A stretch of 33,608 bases of DNA from Streptomyces hygroscopicus subsp. hygroscopicus (GTDB lineage Bacteria > Actinomycetota > Actinomycetes > Streptomycetales > Streptomycetaceae), in assembly GCF_001553455.1 (NCBI RefSeq), contig NZ_BBOX01000134.1, forward strand, positions 1 to 33,608. Reading direction: 5' to 3'. The position numbers were made by a program, and so were the translations under genes. The notes below the pieces were generated by a model. The model was not told where the DNA came from. It made no database searches and saw only the letters and a program-made list of their open reading frames with translations. Every line of letters starts with the position of its first letter. The stretch's first letter is position 1. Below are positions 9,256 through 15,896 of this stretch, piece after piece.

Positions 9256-9608
9256 CGATTCGGCCCGCCCTGGGCGATTGGATCCGTCCCCGGCGTTGGG
9301 TCCACTCCGGGCGATTCGGCCCGCCTCGGGCGGTCCGGTCCGCTCCCCAACGATTCGGTCTGCCCCGGGCGGCCCGGTCCGCTCCGGAGCCTTGTCGCCG
9401 ACCCGGTGGCCTTGAGCCTGCCCGGTGGCGTCGAGTCCGCCCGGTGCCACCGCGCCGTCCACCCGGCGATTCGGCCCGCCCCGGACGGTCCTGTCCGCCC
9501 CCGGCGATTGGCTCTGCCCCGGAGTCTTGTCGCCGACCCGGTGGCGTCGAGCCTGCCCGGTGGTGTCGAGTCCGCCCGGCCTGTCGCCACCGCGCCGTCC
9601 ACCCGGCG
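9256..9608. repeat. degenerate repeat field with a nested 85-90 bp duplication
   Basis: CGATTCGGCCCGCC-like units recur near 9256, 9313, 9351 and 9468. A longer block is duplicated: 9384-9468 and 9519-9608 both run from CCGGAG(C/T)CTTGTCGCCG to a shared ACCGCGCCGTCCACCCGGCG end, with small indels. Long open frames exist on both strands but have the repeat's biased composition, so none is called. This fills most of the 514-bp gap between the agmatinase and pyruvyl transferase-like genes. Confidence 0.8.
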
Positions 9609-9665
9609 CGGTGATGATGGGAGGCTGCCGTTCGCATCCGGTTCCGGTGGGAAGAAAGGGTGGGT

Positions 9666-10588
9666 ATGGCGAGGAGCGCACGGAAGGTTCTGCTCACCGG
9701 CTGGTTCAGCTTCCTCGACGGCGAGGCCACCGCGGGCGATGTGCTCGCCCTGCACCGGGTGCGCTCCGTTCTGGACCACGCCGGAATCCCGTACGACGTG
9801 GTCTGGAGCCCGGGTTACCGGGCCGGTGGCCCGCATCTGTCCGACGTGGCCGAGGACTCCTACTCCCATCTGGTGTTCCTGTGCGGCCCCCTGCACGGCC
9901 CCCAGGTCGAGGAATTGCACGCCCGGTTCCGGCGCTGTGTCCGTATCGCCGTCGGCACCTCCGTGATCGACGCCTCGTCTCCGGCGGTCCGCGGTTTCCA
10001 CCACGTCCTCGCACGCGACGCCCCCGGCGGCGTGTCCCCCGTGCGGGACCTCGCCGCCGGGGCCCCCGCCCCCCCGCCACACCGGTCGTGGGGGTGGTCC
10101 TCACCCATGGGCAGGGCGAGTACGGGCGGGCGCGGCGCCATGACGAGGTGGCGCGGGCGCTGACCGGCTGGCTGGCGGCCAAGGACTGTGCGCGGCTGGA
10201 GCTGACCACCCGTCTGGACACCCGCGACTGGCGCCTGTGCGCCACCCCGGAACAGTTCGAGTCCGTGGTGCGGCGGCTCGACCTCGTGGTCACCGACCGG
10301 CTGCACGGCCTGGTCACGGCCCTGCGCTCGGGGGTTCCGGCCCTGGCGGTCGACCCCGTCGACGGCGGGGCGAAGCTGAGCGCCCAGGCGCGGGTCCTCG
10401 ACTGGCCCGCCACGCTCGGCGCCGCACAGCTCCACCCTGCCGAACTCGACCGGTGGTGGCGATGGTGCCTGACCTCGGGCCGCGCCCTGGCCGCGCGGCG
10501 CCGCCGCGAGTTCCTCGGCACACCCGCGCACGGCGACGCCGGGGATGCCACGGACGCGCTGCTGACGGCGCTGTCCGCGGCGGACTGA
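9666..10588 (+). pseudogene. polysaccharide pyruvyl transferase-like gene split by a -1 frameshift
   Basis: The first frame (ATG 9666) reads KVLLTGWFSFLDGEATAGD and continues through a Rossmann-like N-terminal half to about 10068. The homology-like continuation is in another frame, from TPVVGVVLTHGQGEYG onward. It includes VVTDRLHGLVTALRSGVPAL (near 10288-10347), the hallmark of the PS_pyruv_trans family, and ends at TGA 10588. Adding one C to the C7 run at 10069-10075 joins the halves into about 307 residues with no other change. The family transfers pyruvyl groups to surface polysaccharides, although many actinobacterial relatives are uncharacterised. The break may be real, a programmed slip or a sequencing error. 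Confidence 0.75.
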
Positions 10589-10608
10589 ACCGGCCCCGGC
10601 CCGGGGTT

Positions 10609-10629
10609 CCGCTGACACCAGGTCAGCGG
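10609..10629. terminator. hairpin after the pyruvyl transferase-like gene
   Basis: CCGCTGAC and GTCAGCGG pair perfectly across a 5-nt loop, 21 bp after the stop. There is no T tract, as is usual in Streptomyces. It is a likely terminator. Confidence 0.5.
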
Positions 10630-10730
10630 GGCGGGGGCCGCACCGGCTTGCGGCCCGCCGTGGCGTCGCGGTCCACGGCCACCGAGGACTCCGCTCCCGA
10701 ACGAGATCGGCCGTGACAACCGCATCCGGC

Positions 10731-10798
10731 TCGCCGTCCTCGCCGTCCTCGCCGTCGTCGTCGCCGTCGTGCAGTCCTCGCCGTCGTCCTCGCCCTCC
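10731..10798. repeat. low-complexity TCGCCGTCC repeat
   Basis: About seven decayed copies of a 9-bp unit, TCGCCGTCC, stand just upstream of the acetyltransferase gene. The GNAT frame is open through it as Ser/Pro repeats, but the conserved protein starts later, at 10845. Confidence 0.7.
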
Positions 10799-10844
10799 AC
10801 TCCGGTCTCGCCGCGGACGGCGCCCCCTGCGACGATGGTGCGCC

Positions 10845-11372
10845 ATGACCGAGATGACGATGCGCCGGGCCCACATCGGTGACCACGGGACGATCGTGGA
10901 ATGCGTGCGGACGTGGTGGGGCGACTCGCGCACCCCCGAGCAGGCGCGCGAGCTGTCCCTGCTGTTGCCCAGGCTGTTTCTGCAGTTCTTCTCCGGCACC
11001 AGCCTGGTGCTGGAGGACACGGGCCGGATCAGGGCGTTCCTCGTGGGCTTCCACGCCGCGGACAACGACGACGAGGCGTACATCCACTTCGTCGGGGTCG
11101 ATCCTGCACTGCGCGGACGGGGCGTGGGCCGCGAGCTCTACACGGCGTTCCTGCGGCGCGCCGCCGAGGCGGGCCGCCGCGAGGTGCGCGCCATCACCTC
11201 GCCCGGGAACACCGGATCCGTGGCCTTCCACCGGGCCATGGGGTTCACTGTCGAAACGGGTGATCGCGAGGTCGACGGCCTTTCCGTGCACAGCGACTAC
11301 GACGGACCCGGGCAGCACCGGGTGTGTTTCCTCCGGCGGATCGCCGATTCTCCGTCCCCCCAGAGGGCTTGA
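10845..11372 (+). CDS. GNAT-family N-acetyltransferase
   Basis: The 175-residue protein has the GNAT fold. The strand-4/helix-3 acetyl-CoA loop reads IHFVGVDPALRGRGVGRELY (about 82-101), with the R/Q-x-x-G-x-G/A pattern RGRGVG. A second block, VRAITSPGNTGSVAFHRAMGF (about 115-135), follows. Such enzymes acetylate amines on small molecules or proteins; the substrate cannot be inferred. The ATG at 10845 is chosen because the conserved protein begins there, although the ribosome site is weak. The stop lies within the promoter region of the following CebR-controlled pair, so the two are separate transcription units. Confidence 0.85.
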   Translation: MTEMTMRRAHIGDHGTIVECVRTWWGDSRTPEQARELSLLLPRLFLQFFSGTSLVLEDTGRIRAFLVGFHAADNDDEAYIHFVGVDPALRGRGVGRELYTAFLRRAAEAGRREVRAITSPGNTGSVAFHRAMGFTVETGDREVDGLSVHSDYDGPGQHRVCFLRRIADSPSPQRA

Positions 11373-11397
11373 CGGTGATGGGGCGCTGCCCTACACC
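11369..11397 (+). promoter_or_regulatory. candidate promoter for the esterase pair
   Basis: TTGACG (11369-11374) and TACACC (11392-11397) are spaced 17 bp apart. They overlap the GNAT stop and lie directly upstream of the CebR box, which would cover the start of transcription. The -10 element lacks the usual final T, so the match is partial. Confidence 0.4.
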
Positions 11398-11402
11398 CAA
11401 TA

Positions 11403-11416
11403 TGGGAGCGCTCCCA
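11403..11416. promoter_or_regulatory. CebR operator
   Basis: TGGGAGCGCTCCCA is the perfect 14-bp palindrome bound by CebR, the LacI-family repressor released by cellobiose and cellotriose in Streptomyces. It sits 107 bp upstream of the SGNH esterase start and just after a candidate promoter. This predicts induction of both esterases during growth on cellulose. The motif is seen directly; the regulation is known for the site in other loci. Confidence 0.9.
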
Positions 11417-11522
11417 TGACCGCTCAGATGGCTCATGTGTTCCACGGCACCACGGCACCACGGCACCAGGGCGCCCGCACCCGCCCCGCCCTGAACCTCA
11501 CGGACCGCCGAAAGGAAAGCCC

Positions 11523-12287
11523 ATGGCACGCACCAGACATCCGCTCGCCGCCCTCGTCGCCCTGTTCGCGTTCCTCGCCGTCCTCGTCCCGCTCGGCGCC
11601 GGCCCGGCCCGCGCCGAGTCCAACGGCGGGGTGAAGGTCATGCCGCTGGGCGACTCGATCACCGACGGGTTCAACGTCCCGGGCGGCTACCGCGTCGGGC
11701 TGTGGCAGAAGTTCACCGCCGCCGGTTACCGGGTCGACCTCGTCGGCTCGCTCTTCAACGGCCCGGCGGGCCTCGGCGACCACGACCACGAGGGACACTC
11801 CGGGTGGACGATCCAGCAGATCGACGCCAACGTCGGCAACTGGCTGCGTACGCAGAACCCGCACACCATCCTGCTGCACATCGGCACCAACGACATCTAC
11901 GGCAGCGATCCTGCTGGGGCACCGGCCAGGCTCTCCAGCCTGATCGACCACATCACCGCCCAGGCGCCGAACGCGGAGCTGTTCGTCGCCACCATCACCC
12001 CGCTGGGCTTCCTGGACTCCACCGTGCGGGCCTACAACGCGGCGATCCCGGGCATCGTGCGGAGCAAGGCCGACGCGGGCAAGCGCGTCCATCTGGTTGA
12101 CATGTACAACGCATTGACGACGGCGGATCTGGCCGACGGAGTGCATCCCAACGCCGGTGGCTACGACAAGATGGCCAACGTCTGGTGGAGGGCGCTGCTG
12201 TCGGTGCCGGGCAGCATCGGCGAGCCCTCGTCCGCCACCGCCGGGTCCGCCCCGCACGGCGCCGGACCGGCCGCTCGGGCGGCTTGA
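11523..12287 (+). CDS. secreted SGNH/GDSL esterase, CE3-like
   Basis: The 254-residue exported hydrolase has a Sec signal peptide (MARTRH, then a hydrophobic core, cleaving near ARA about residue 31). It has the SGNH blocks: S45 in GDSITDG, N123 in GTND, and D205 and H208 in DGVHP. The short single-domain layout fits carbohydrate esterase family 3 (acetylxylan esterase) or a related deacetylase. No carbohydrate-binding module is present. The tail after about residue 230 is a low-complexity Ala/Gly/Ser stretch. A GAAAGGAAAG-type ribosome site precedes the ATG. A CebR box upstream and a CE1-like esterase 42 bp downstream place it in plant cell-wall degradation, probably removing acetyl groups from xylan outside the cell. 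Confidence 0.88.
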   Translation: MARTRHPLAALVALFAFLAVLVPLGAGPARAESNGGVKVMPLGDSITDGFNVPGGYRVGLWQKFTAAGYRVDLVGSLFNGPAGLGDHDHEGHSGWTIQQIDANVGNWLRTQNPHTILLHIGTNDIYGSDPAGAPARLSSLIDHITAQAPNAELFVATITPLGFLDSTVRAYNAAIPGIVRSKADAGKRVHLVDMYNALTTADLADGVHPNAGGYDKMANVWWRALLSVPGSIGEPSSATAGSAPHGAGPAARAA

Positions 12288-12329
12288 GCCGCGGCACCCC
12301 ACCGTCACAGTCCACGGAAGGAACAGCCG

Positions 12330-12424
12330 ATGAACCGCACCCCCGCGTCCGACGGGACCGCCACCCGCCCGCCCGGCCCCGCCGACGGACCGCGCCCGGC
12401 CCCCGCCGAAGGACACCGCGAGCG
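12330..12424 (+). other. likely true 5' end of the second esterase, out of frame
   Basis: An ATG at 12330 follows a strong GGAAGGA site but opens a frame that differs from the esterase by -1. Adding one C to the C5 run near 12401-12405 converts this frame to an Arg-rich stretch, RRRTPRAM, running straight into the hydrophobic signal sequence. That would supply the positive n-region the downstream start lacks. A sequencing error or recent deletion is the simplest reading. Confidence 0.55.
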
Positions 12425-13339
12425 ATGGCCGCGGCCTTGTGGGGCGGCGTACTGCCGCTGCTCGCCTCGCTGTTCCTGCTGGCCCCGCCACCCGCCGCGG
12501 CCGCCTCGCTCACCGAGATCACGGGCTTCGGGAACAACCCGAGCAACCTGCGCATGTACGAGTACGTGCCGGACAGCGTCGTGGCACGGCCCGCCGTCCT
12601 GGTGGCGGTGCACTACTGCACGGGCTCGGGCCCCGCGTTCCACTCCGGTACCGAGTTCGCCTCCCTGGCCGACCGTTACGGCTTCATCGTCATCTATCCC
12701 TCCGCCACCCGGAGCGGCGCCTGCTTCGACGTCTCCTCGCCCCAGGCGCTGCGCCACGACGGCGGCAGCGACCCGGTCGGCATCGTCTCGATGGTCCGCT
12801 ACGCCCAGCAGCGCCACAACGCCGACCCCAACCGGGTGTACGTCACCGGCGCCTCGTCCGGCGGCATGATGACCAACGTCCTGCTGGGCGACTACCCGGA
12901 CGTGTTCGCGGCGGGCGCGGCGTTCATGGGCGTGCCCTTCGGCTGTTTCGCCACCACCGACGGGTCCGGCTGGAACAGCGCCTGCGCGAACGGCACCATC
13001 ATCCGGACACCGCAGGCGTGGGGCGATCTGGTGCGCGGCGCCTACCCCGGATACCAGGGCGCCCGGCCGAGGATGCAGCTGTGGCACGGCACCGAGGACG
13101 CCACCCTGCGCTATCCGAACTTCGGTGAGGAGATCAAGCAGTGGACCAACGTCCTCGGCGTGAGCCAGACCCCTGCCCGCACCGACCGTCCGCAGCCCAC
13201 CTGGACCCGCACCCGCTACGGCGCCACGGGCGACCAGGCCCCCGTCGAGGCCATCAGCGTCCAGGGCACGGGACACTCCCTCCCGGCCTCCGGTATGGCC
13301 GCACGGGCCATCACCTTCTTCGGGCTGGACGCCCGCTGA
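12425..13339 (+). CDS. secreted PHB-depolymerase-fold esterase, CE1-like (acetylxylan or feruloyl esterase)
   Basis: This alpha/beta hydrolase has the nucleophile S144 in GASSGG, D225 in HGTED and H284 in GTGHS. Before these comes VAVHYCTGSGPAFHSGTEFA, the oxyanion-side region typical of the PHB depolymerase/CE1 family. It begins with a hydrophobic export signal (WGGVLPLLASLFLLAPPP) cleaved near PAAAA. The 304 residues from the ATG at 12425 carry no carbohydrate-binding domain. That start gives a signal peptide with no positive residues; the better-supported start at 12330 is one base out of frame. Together with the SGNH esterase under a CebR box, it probably deesterifies xylan. Feruloyl esterase activity is an alternative. 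Confidence 0.85.
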   Translation: MAAALWGGVLPLLASLFLLAPPPAAAASLTEITGFGNNPSNLRMYEYVPDSVVARPAVLVAVHYCTGSGPAFHSGTEFASLADRYGFIVIYPSATRSGACFDVSSPQALRHDGGSDPVGIVSMVRYAQQRHNADPNRVYVTGASSGGMMTNVLLGDYPDVFAAGAAFMGVPFGCFATTDGSGWNSACANGTIIRTPQAWGDLVRGAYPGYQGARPRMQLWHGTEDATLRYPNFGEEIKQWTNVLGVSQTPARTDRPQPTWTRTRYGATGDQAPVEAISVQGTGHSLPASGMAARAITFFGLDAR

Positions 13340-13378
13340 CCCGCTGACGCCTCCGGTATCCGGGCGGAACAGTGCGGA

Positions 13379-13421
13379 AAGGCGCCTCGGGGCCACCCCG
13401 AAGTGGCCCCTTGGCGGCCTT
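13379..13421. terminator. terminator of the esterase operon
   Basis: AAGGCGCCTCGGGGCCAC (13379-13396) pairs almost fully with GTGGCCCCTTGGCGGCCTT (13403-13421) across a CCCGAA loop, 40 bp after the stop. It is a strong GC hairpin without a T tract. Confidence 0.7.
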
Positions 13422-13490
13422 CCACGGCTTGGGCCGCCCCCAGGTGGGAGGCGGCGATGGTCGGGTGACCGCACGAGCACGTCCTCGGCC

Positions 13491-13584
13491 GGCGCCCGGC
13501 CGTCGTGTCCGCGCGGGCTGTGTTCAGGCGCCCGGCCGCCGTGTCCGCGCGAGCTGTGTTCAGGCGGCCCGGTCGGGGTGTTCA
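13491..13584. repeat. 36-bp tandem repeat
   Basis: Copies at 13491-13526 and 13527-13562 begin GGCGCCCGGCCG, end GCTGTGTTCA and differ at two positions. A third, shortened copy ends near 13584. The block lies between the esterase terminator and the aldo/keto reductase. Confidence 0.8.
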
Positions 13585-13655
13585 CGCGGCGCGGACGCCG
13601 GACCGGTGCGGCGTCGCCTACCGTTGGAGGCAGCCGGAGAATCAGGGAGGCGGGC

Positions 13656-14501
13656 ATGCCGACAACCGCACTGGACACCGTCCCGCTGCCCTCGGGGGAG
13701 CGGATCCCGCTGCTCGGTCAGGGCACCTGGCACCTGGGGGACGACCCCCGGCGCCGCGCCGACGAGATCGCCGCGCTGCGGCGTGGACTCGACCTCGGGA
13801 TGACACTCGTGGACACGGCGGAGATGTACGGCAGCGGCGCCTCCGAGGAACTGGTGGGAGAGGCGATCGCCGGCCGCCGCGACGAGGTCTTCCTGGTCAG
13901 CAAGGTGCTCCCGGGCCACGCCGACCGGGCCGGCACCATCGCGGCCTGCGAGGCCAGTCTGCGGCGGCTCGGCACGGACCGGCTGGATCTGTACCTGCTG
14001 CACTGGCGGGGGCGGATCCCGCTGGAGGAGACCCTTCAAGGGTTCGCCGAACTGGCCGACAGCGGCAGGATCCGCCACTGGGGGGTGAGCAACTTCGACG
14101 TCTCCGACATGACGGATCTGCTCTCCGTCCCCGGTGGTGACCGGGTCGCCGTCAACCAGGTGCTCTACAACCCCAGCCGGCGCGGTGTCGAGTACGACCT
14201 GCTGCCGTGGTGCTACCGGCGCGACATTCCCCTGATGGCCTATTCGCCCGTGGAGCAGGGACGTCTGCTGCGCTCCGCCGCGCTGCGGGAGGTCGCGCGG
14301 GCCCATGGCGCGACGCCCGCGCAGGTGGCGCTGGCATGGGTGCTCAGGAAAGCGGTGCCGGCGATCCCCAAGGCCGGACGGGTCGAGCACGTCGAGGAGA
14401 ACCACGCCGCGCTGGACCTCGAGCTGACCACGGGGGACCTGGACGCCCTGGACCGCGCCTTCCCCCCGCCCACCGGGCCGGGGCCCCTCGAGATCCTCTG
14501 A
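13656..14501 (+). CDS. aldo/keto reductase
   Basis: This 281-residue NADPH-dependent TIM-barrel oxidoreductase carries the full catalytic tetrad: D53 and Y58 in DTAEMYG, K83 in VSKVLP and H116 in LLHW. The cofactor-binding end reads WVLRKAVPAIPKAGRVEHVEEN. The short, single-domain type resembles the YeaE/DkgA branch that reduces small aldehydes and keto sugars. The ATG is preceded by AGGGAGG at good spacing. It stands alone between repeat blocks and converges with the secreted-protein gene. The substrate is unknown. Confidence 0.9.
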   Translation: MPTTALDTVPLPSGERIPLLGQGTWHLGDDPRRRADEIAALRRGLDLGMTLVDTAEMYGSGASEELVGEAIAGRRDEVFLVSKVLPGHADRAGTIAACEASLRRLGTDRLDLYLLHWRGRIPLEETLQGFAELADSGRIRHWGVSNFDVSDMTDLLSVPGGDRVAVNQVLYNPSRRGVEYDLLPWCYRRDIPLMAYSPVEQGRLLRSAALREVARAHGATPAQVALAWVLRKAVPAIPKAGRVEHVEENHAALDLELTTGDLDALDRAFPPPTGPGPLEIL

Positions 14502-14577
14502 CGCGGCCTCCGGCGGCCCGTTGGCCGGCCCCGGGCGCTGCCGGCCCCGGGCGCTGCCTTGCCGCCGTGACGGAACG

Positions 14578-14763
14578 CGTACCGGTGGCGGGAGCCTGGT
14601 TCGGGCCGGGTGGGGAAGCGTGGCCCCGTACCCCGCCCGGCCGGGCGCCTGACCGGGTACGAGGCCCCGGCGTACCGGTGGCGGGAGCCTGGTTCGGGCC
14701 GGATGGGGAAGTGTGACCTCGTACCCTGCCCGGCCGGGCGCCTGACCGGGTACGAGGCCCCGC
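14578..14763. repeat. 93-bp tandem duplication
   Basis: Copies at 14578-14670 and 14671-14763 both start CGTACCGGTGGCGGGAGCCT and end GTACGAGGCCCCG. They differ at only a few positions and abut directly. A shorter direct repeat (CGGCCCCGGGCGCTGC, twice) precedes them at about 14527-14558. This repeat block is the content of the 299-bp gap between the aldo/keto reductase and the secreted-protein gene, together with the terminator at 14769. Confidence 0.9.
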
Positions 14764-14768
14764 GGGAG

Positions 14769-14796
14769 GACCCGCACCGGATCGCCGGTGCGGGTC
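14769..14796. terminator. terminator of the secreted-protein gene
   Basis: GACCCGCACCGG and CCGGTGCGGGTC form a perfect 12-bp stem around an ATCG tetraloop, four bases beyond the stop codon of the minus-strand gene. It may also stop transcription from the aldo/keto reductase side. Confidence 0.85.
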
Positions 14797-14800
14797 ACTC

Positions 14801-15454
14801 TCACTCGCAGCCGTACCGCCAGTTCCACCCCACGAAGGTGTGGCGCAGCTCCACGTCGAAGCGGCAGGTGGCCGTCCCGTCGGCCTTCAACTGGATGTAG
14901 GAGTGGTGGGTGTTGGCGTACCAGTCGCCGGTCGGATCGAAGATCCCCTGGTACGTGAAGTCGGCGTGCGCTTCGGAGTTGACCTCGGCGCAGTCCGTGA
15001 CGCAGTCGTCCTTCGTGGTCTGCCCGGCGAGCGACCATCCGGCGTCCCACGGCTCGCGGTTCCACTCCTGAGTGGCCGTGCCGCTGGCCGTCGGGATGCG
15101 GCCGTCCGCCGTGTCCCACGAGGAGGCGGTGTACAGGCCGGTCATCCGGATGTTGCAGCAGTCGTACATCTCGTTCCAGCCGCGCAGCTGATGGCCTGCT
15201 GCGGCGCGGGCCGAACGGGCCGGGGCCGGGCCGCCGCGGACGGACGCCGGCTCCGGCCGGCAGTCCGCGCCGATGGTGATCTGCCCCGAGACGGCCTGGC
15301 CGGGCGCCGGAGCGGGAAGCTCGCCGGTCAGCCGGACACCGTCACAGGACTTCGGCGCCGGGTCGGACTCCTGGGCCGTCGCCACCGTCGTACCCCCCAC
15401 GAGCGCCACCAGGGACACGGCCGACACGGTCGCGATTCTTAAGCGGCTGTTCAC
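14801..15454 (-). CDS. secreted cysteine-rich protein of unknown function with a TTA codon
   Basis: The 217-residue protein has a Sec signal peptide (MNSRLRIATVSAVSLVALVGG, predicted cut after ATA at residue 27). The mature part contains eight cysteines, including an adjacent pair in MYDCCNIRMTG. Its aromatic-rich C-terminus (TFVGWNWRYGCE) suggests a compact disulfide-bonded fold. I do not recognise the family. Codon 5 is TTA (15440-15442) followed by a rare AGA. TTA needs the bldA tRNA in Streptomyces, so synthesis is probably limited to late or differentiating growth. The GTG start has GAAGGG about nine bases upstream. A perfect hairpin follows the stop. It stands alone between the aldo/keto reductase and the ABC-F gene, and could be a small extracellular inhibitor, lectin or toxin-like protein. 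Confidence 0.8.
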   Translation of the reverse strand: MNSRLRIATVSAVSLVALVGGTTVATAQESDPAPKSCDGVRLTGELPAPAPGQAVSGQITIGADCRPEPASVRGGPAPARSARAAAGHQLRGWNEMYDCCNIRMTGLYTASSWDTADGRIPTASGTATQEWNREPWDAGWSLAGQTTKDDCVTDCAEVNSEAHADFTYQGIFDPTGDWYANTHHSYIQLKADGTATCRFDVELRHTFVGWNWRYGCE

Positions 15455-15633
15455 TTCTCACGCCCTTCGATCCGAAACGGGCAGCGCGCGTCACCGCGTA
15501 TCCGCCGCCAGGTCACGCCGGTGATCGTAACGGCGGCCAGCCGCGGGAGCGGGGCGGCGGCGAAGGTTGGCAGGAAGGTGGCAACCCGGCCTCCGCCCGG
15601 CCGCGCGTACGACGTATCGCGCCACGGCTGCGG
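15455..15633. other. gap between the secreted-protein gene and the ABC-F leader
   Basis: This stretch must hold the minus-strand promoter for the secreted protein and the upstream part of the ABC-F promoter. No gene is recognised. A long minus-strand frame here is a composition artefact that runs on through the ABC-F gene. Confidence 0.5.
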
Positions 15634-15639
15634 TACACT
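15634..15639 (+). promoter_or_regulatory. candidate -10 box of the ABC-F leader transcript
   Basis: TACACT is a good -10 hexamer, 28 bp before the upstream ORF. No convincing -35 is visible 16-19 bp upstream. Starting here would give a leader of about 250 nt before the ABC-F start. Confidence 0.35.
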
Positions 15640-15666
15640 CCCGGTGTCCTGTTGTCTCCGATAGAG

Positions 15667-15723
15667 GTGGACGTTGCGCATCTGAGGTCCGCGATCATCG
15701 CGCGGTACGGCATCAAGCCGTAG
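15667..15723 (+). CDS. possible leader peptide (upstream ORF) of the ABC-F gene
   Basis: GTG 15667 opens an 18-codon frame, MDVAHLRSAIIARYGIKP, ending at TAG 15721-15723. It lies 174 bp before the ABC-F start. A small perfect palindrome (CGCGAT-C-ATCGCG, 15690-15702) lies inside it. Antibiotic-resistance ABC-F genes are often controlled by drug-stalled translation of such a short upstream ORF. There is only a weak AGAGG overlapping the start, so translation is not proven. Confidence 0.4.
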   Translation: MDVAHLRSAIIARYGIKP

Positions 15724-15799
15724 CCCGTCACGCCGTAGCCGGCCTTTCCGCCGCCCGTGACCCGCGTGGATGCGACCTCGGTGCATGAGCCGTCCCCCA

Positions 15800-15811
15800 C
15801 CCTCCGGAGGG
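15800..15811. promoter_or_regulatory. palindrome in the ABC-F leader
   Basis: CCCTCCGGAGGG is a perfect 12-bp palindrome between the upstream ORF and the ABC-F start. In RNA it exposes a GGAGGG anti-Shine-Dalgarno match. It could be an operator or part of a leader switch. Confidence 0.35.
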
Positions 15812-15847
15812 CCGCACCCGACTTCCCGGCTTGGTCGCCGCGTGGTG

Positions 15848-15890
15848 CTCGCATACGTAGCCCCTTTTCCACAGCGCTTGCGAATGCGAG
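15848..15890 (+). promoter_or_regulatory. hairpin that could mask the ABC-F ribosome site
   Basis: CTCGCAT (15848-15854) is the exact complement of ATGCGAG (15884-15890), which sits 7 bp before the start codon. The GCGAGAA region is the only candidate ribosome site. Folding would hide it, consistent with translational attenuation. The 29-nt loop makes this a weaker prediction. Confidence 0.4.
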
Positions 15891-15896
15891 AACACC

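Noticed and set aside
9061..9681. Minus-strand frame with GPPGADRI-type repeats
   Set aside because: It overlaps the 3' end of the intact agmatinase gene and a repeat field, and the composition is explained by the DNA repeat.
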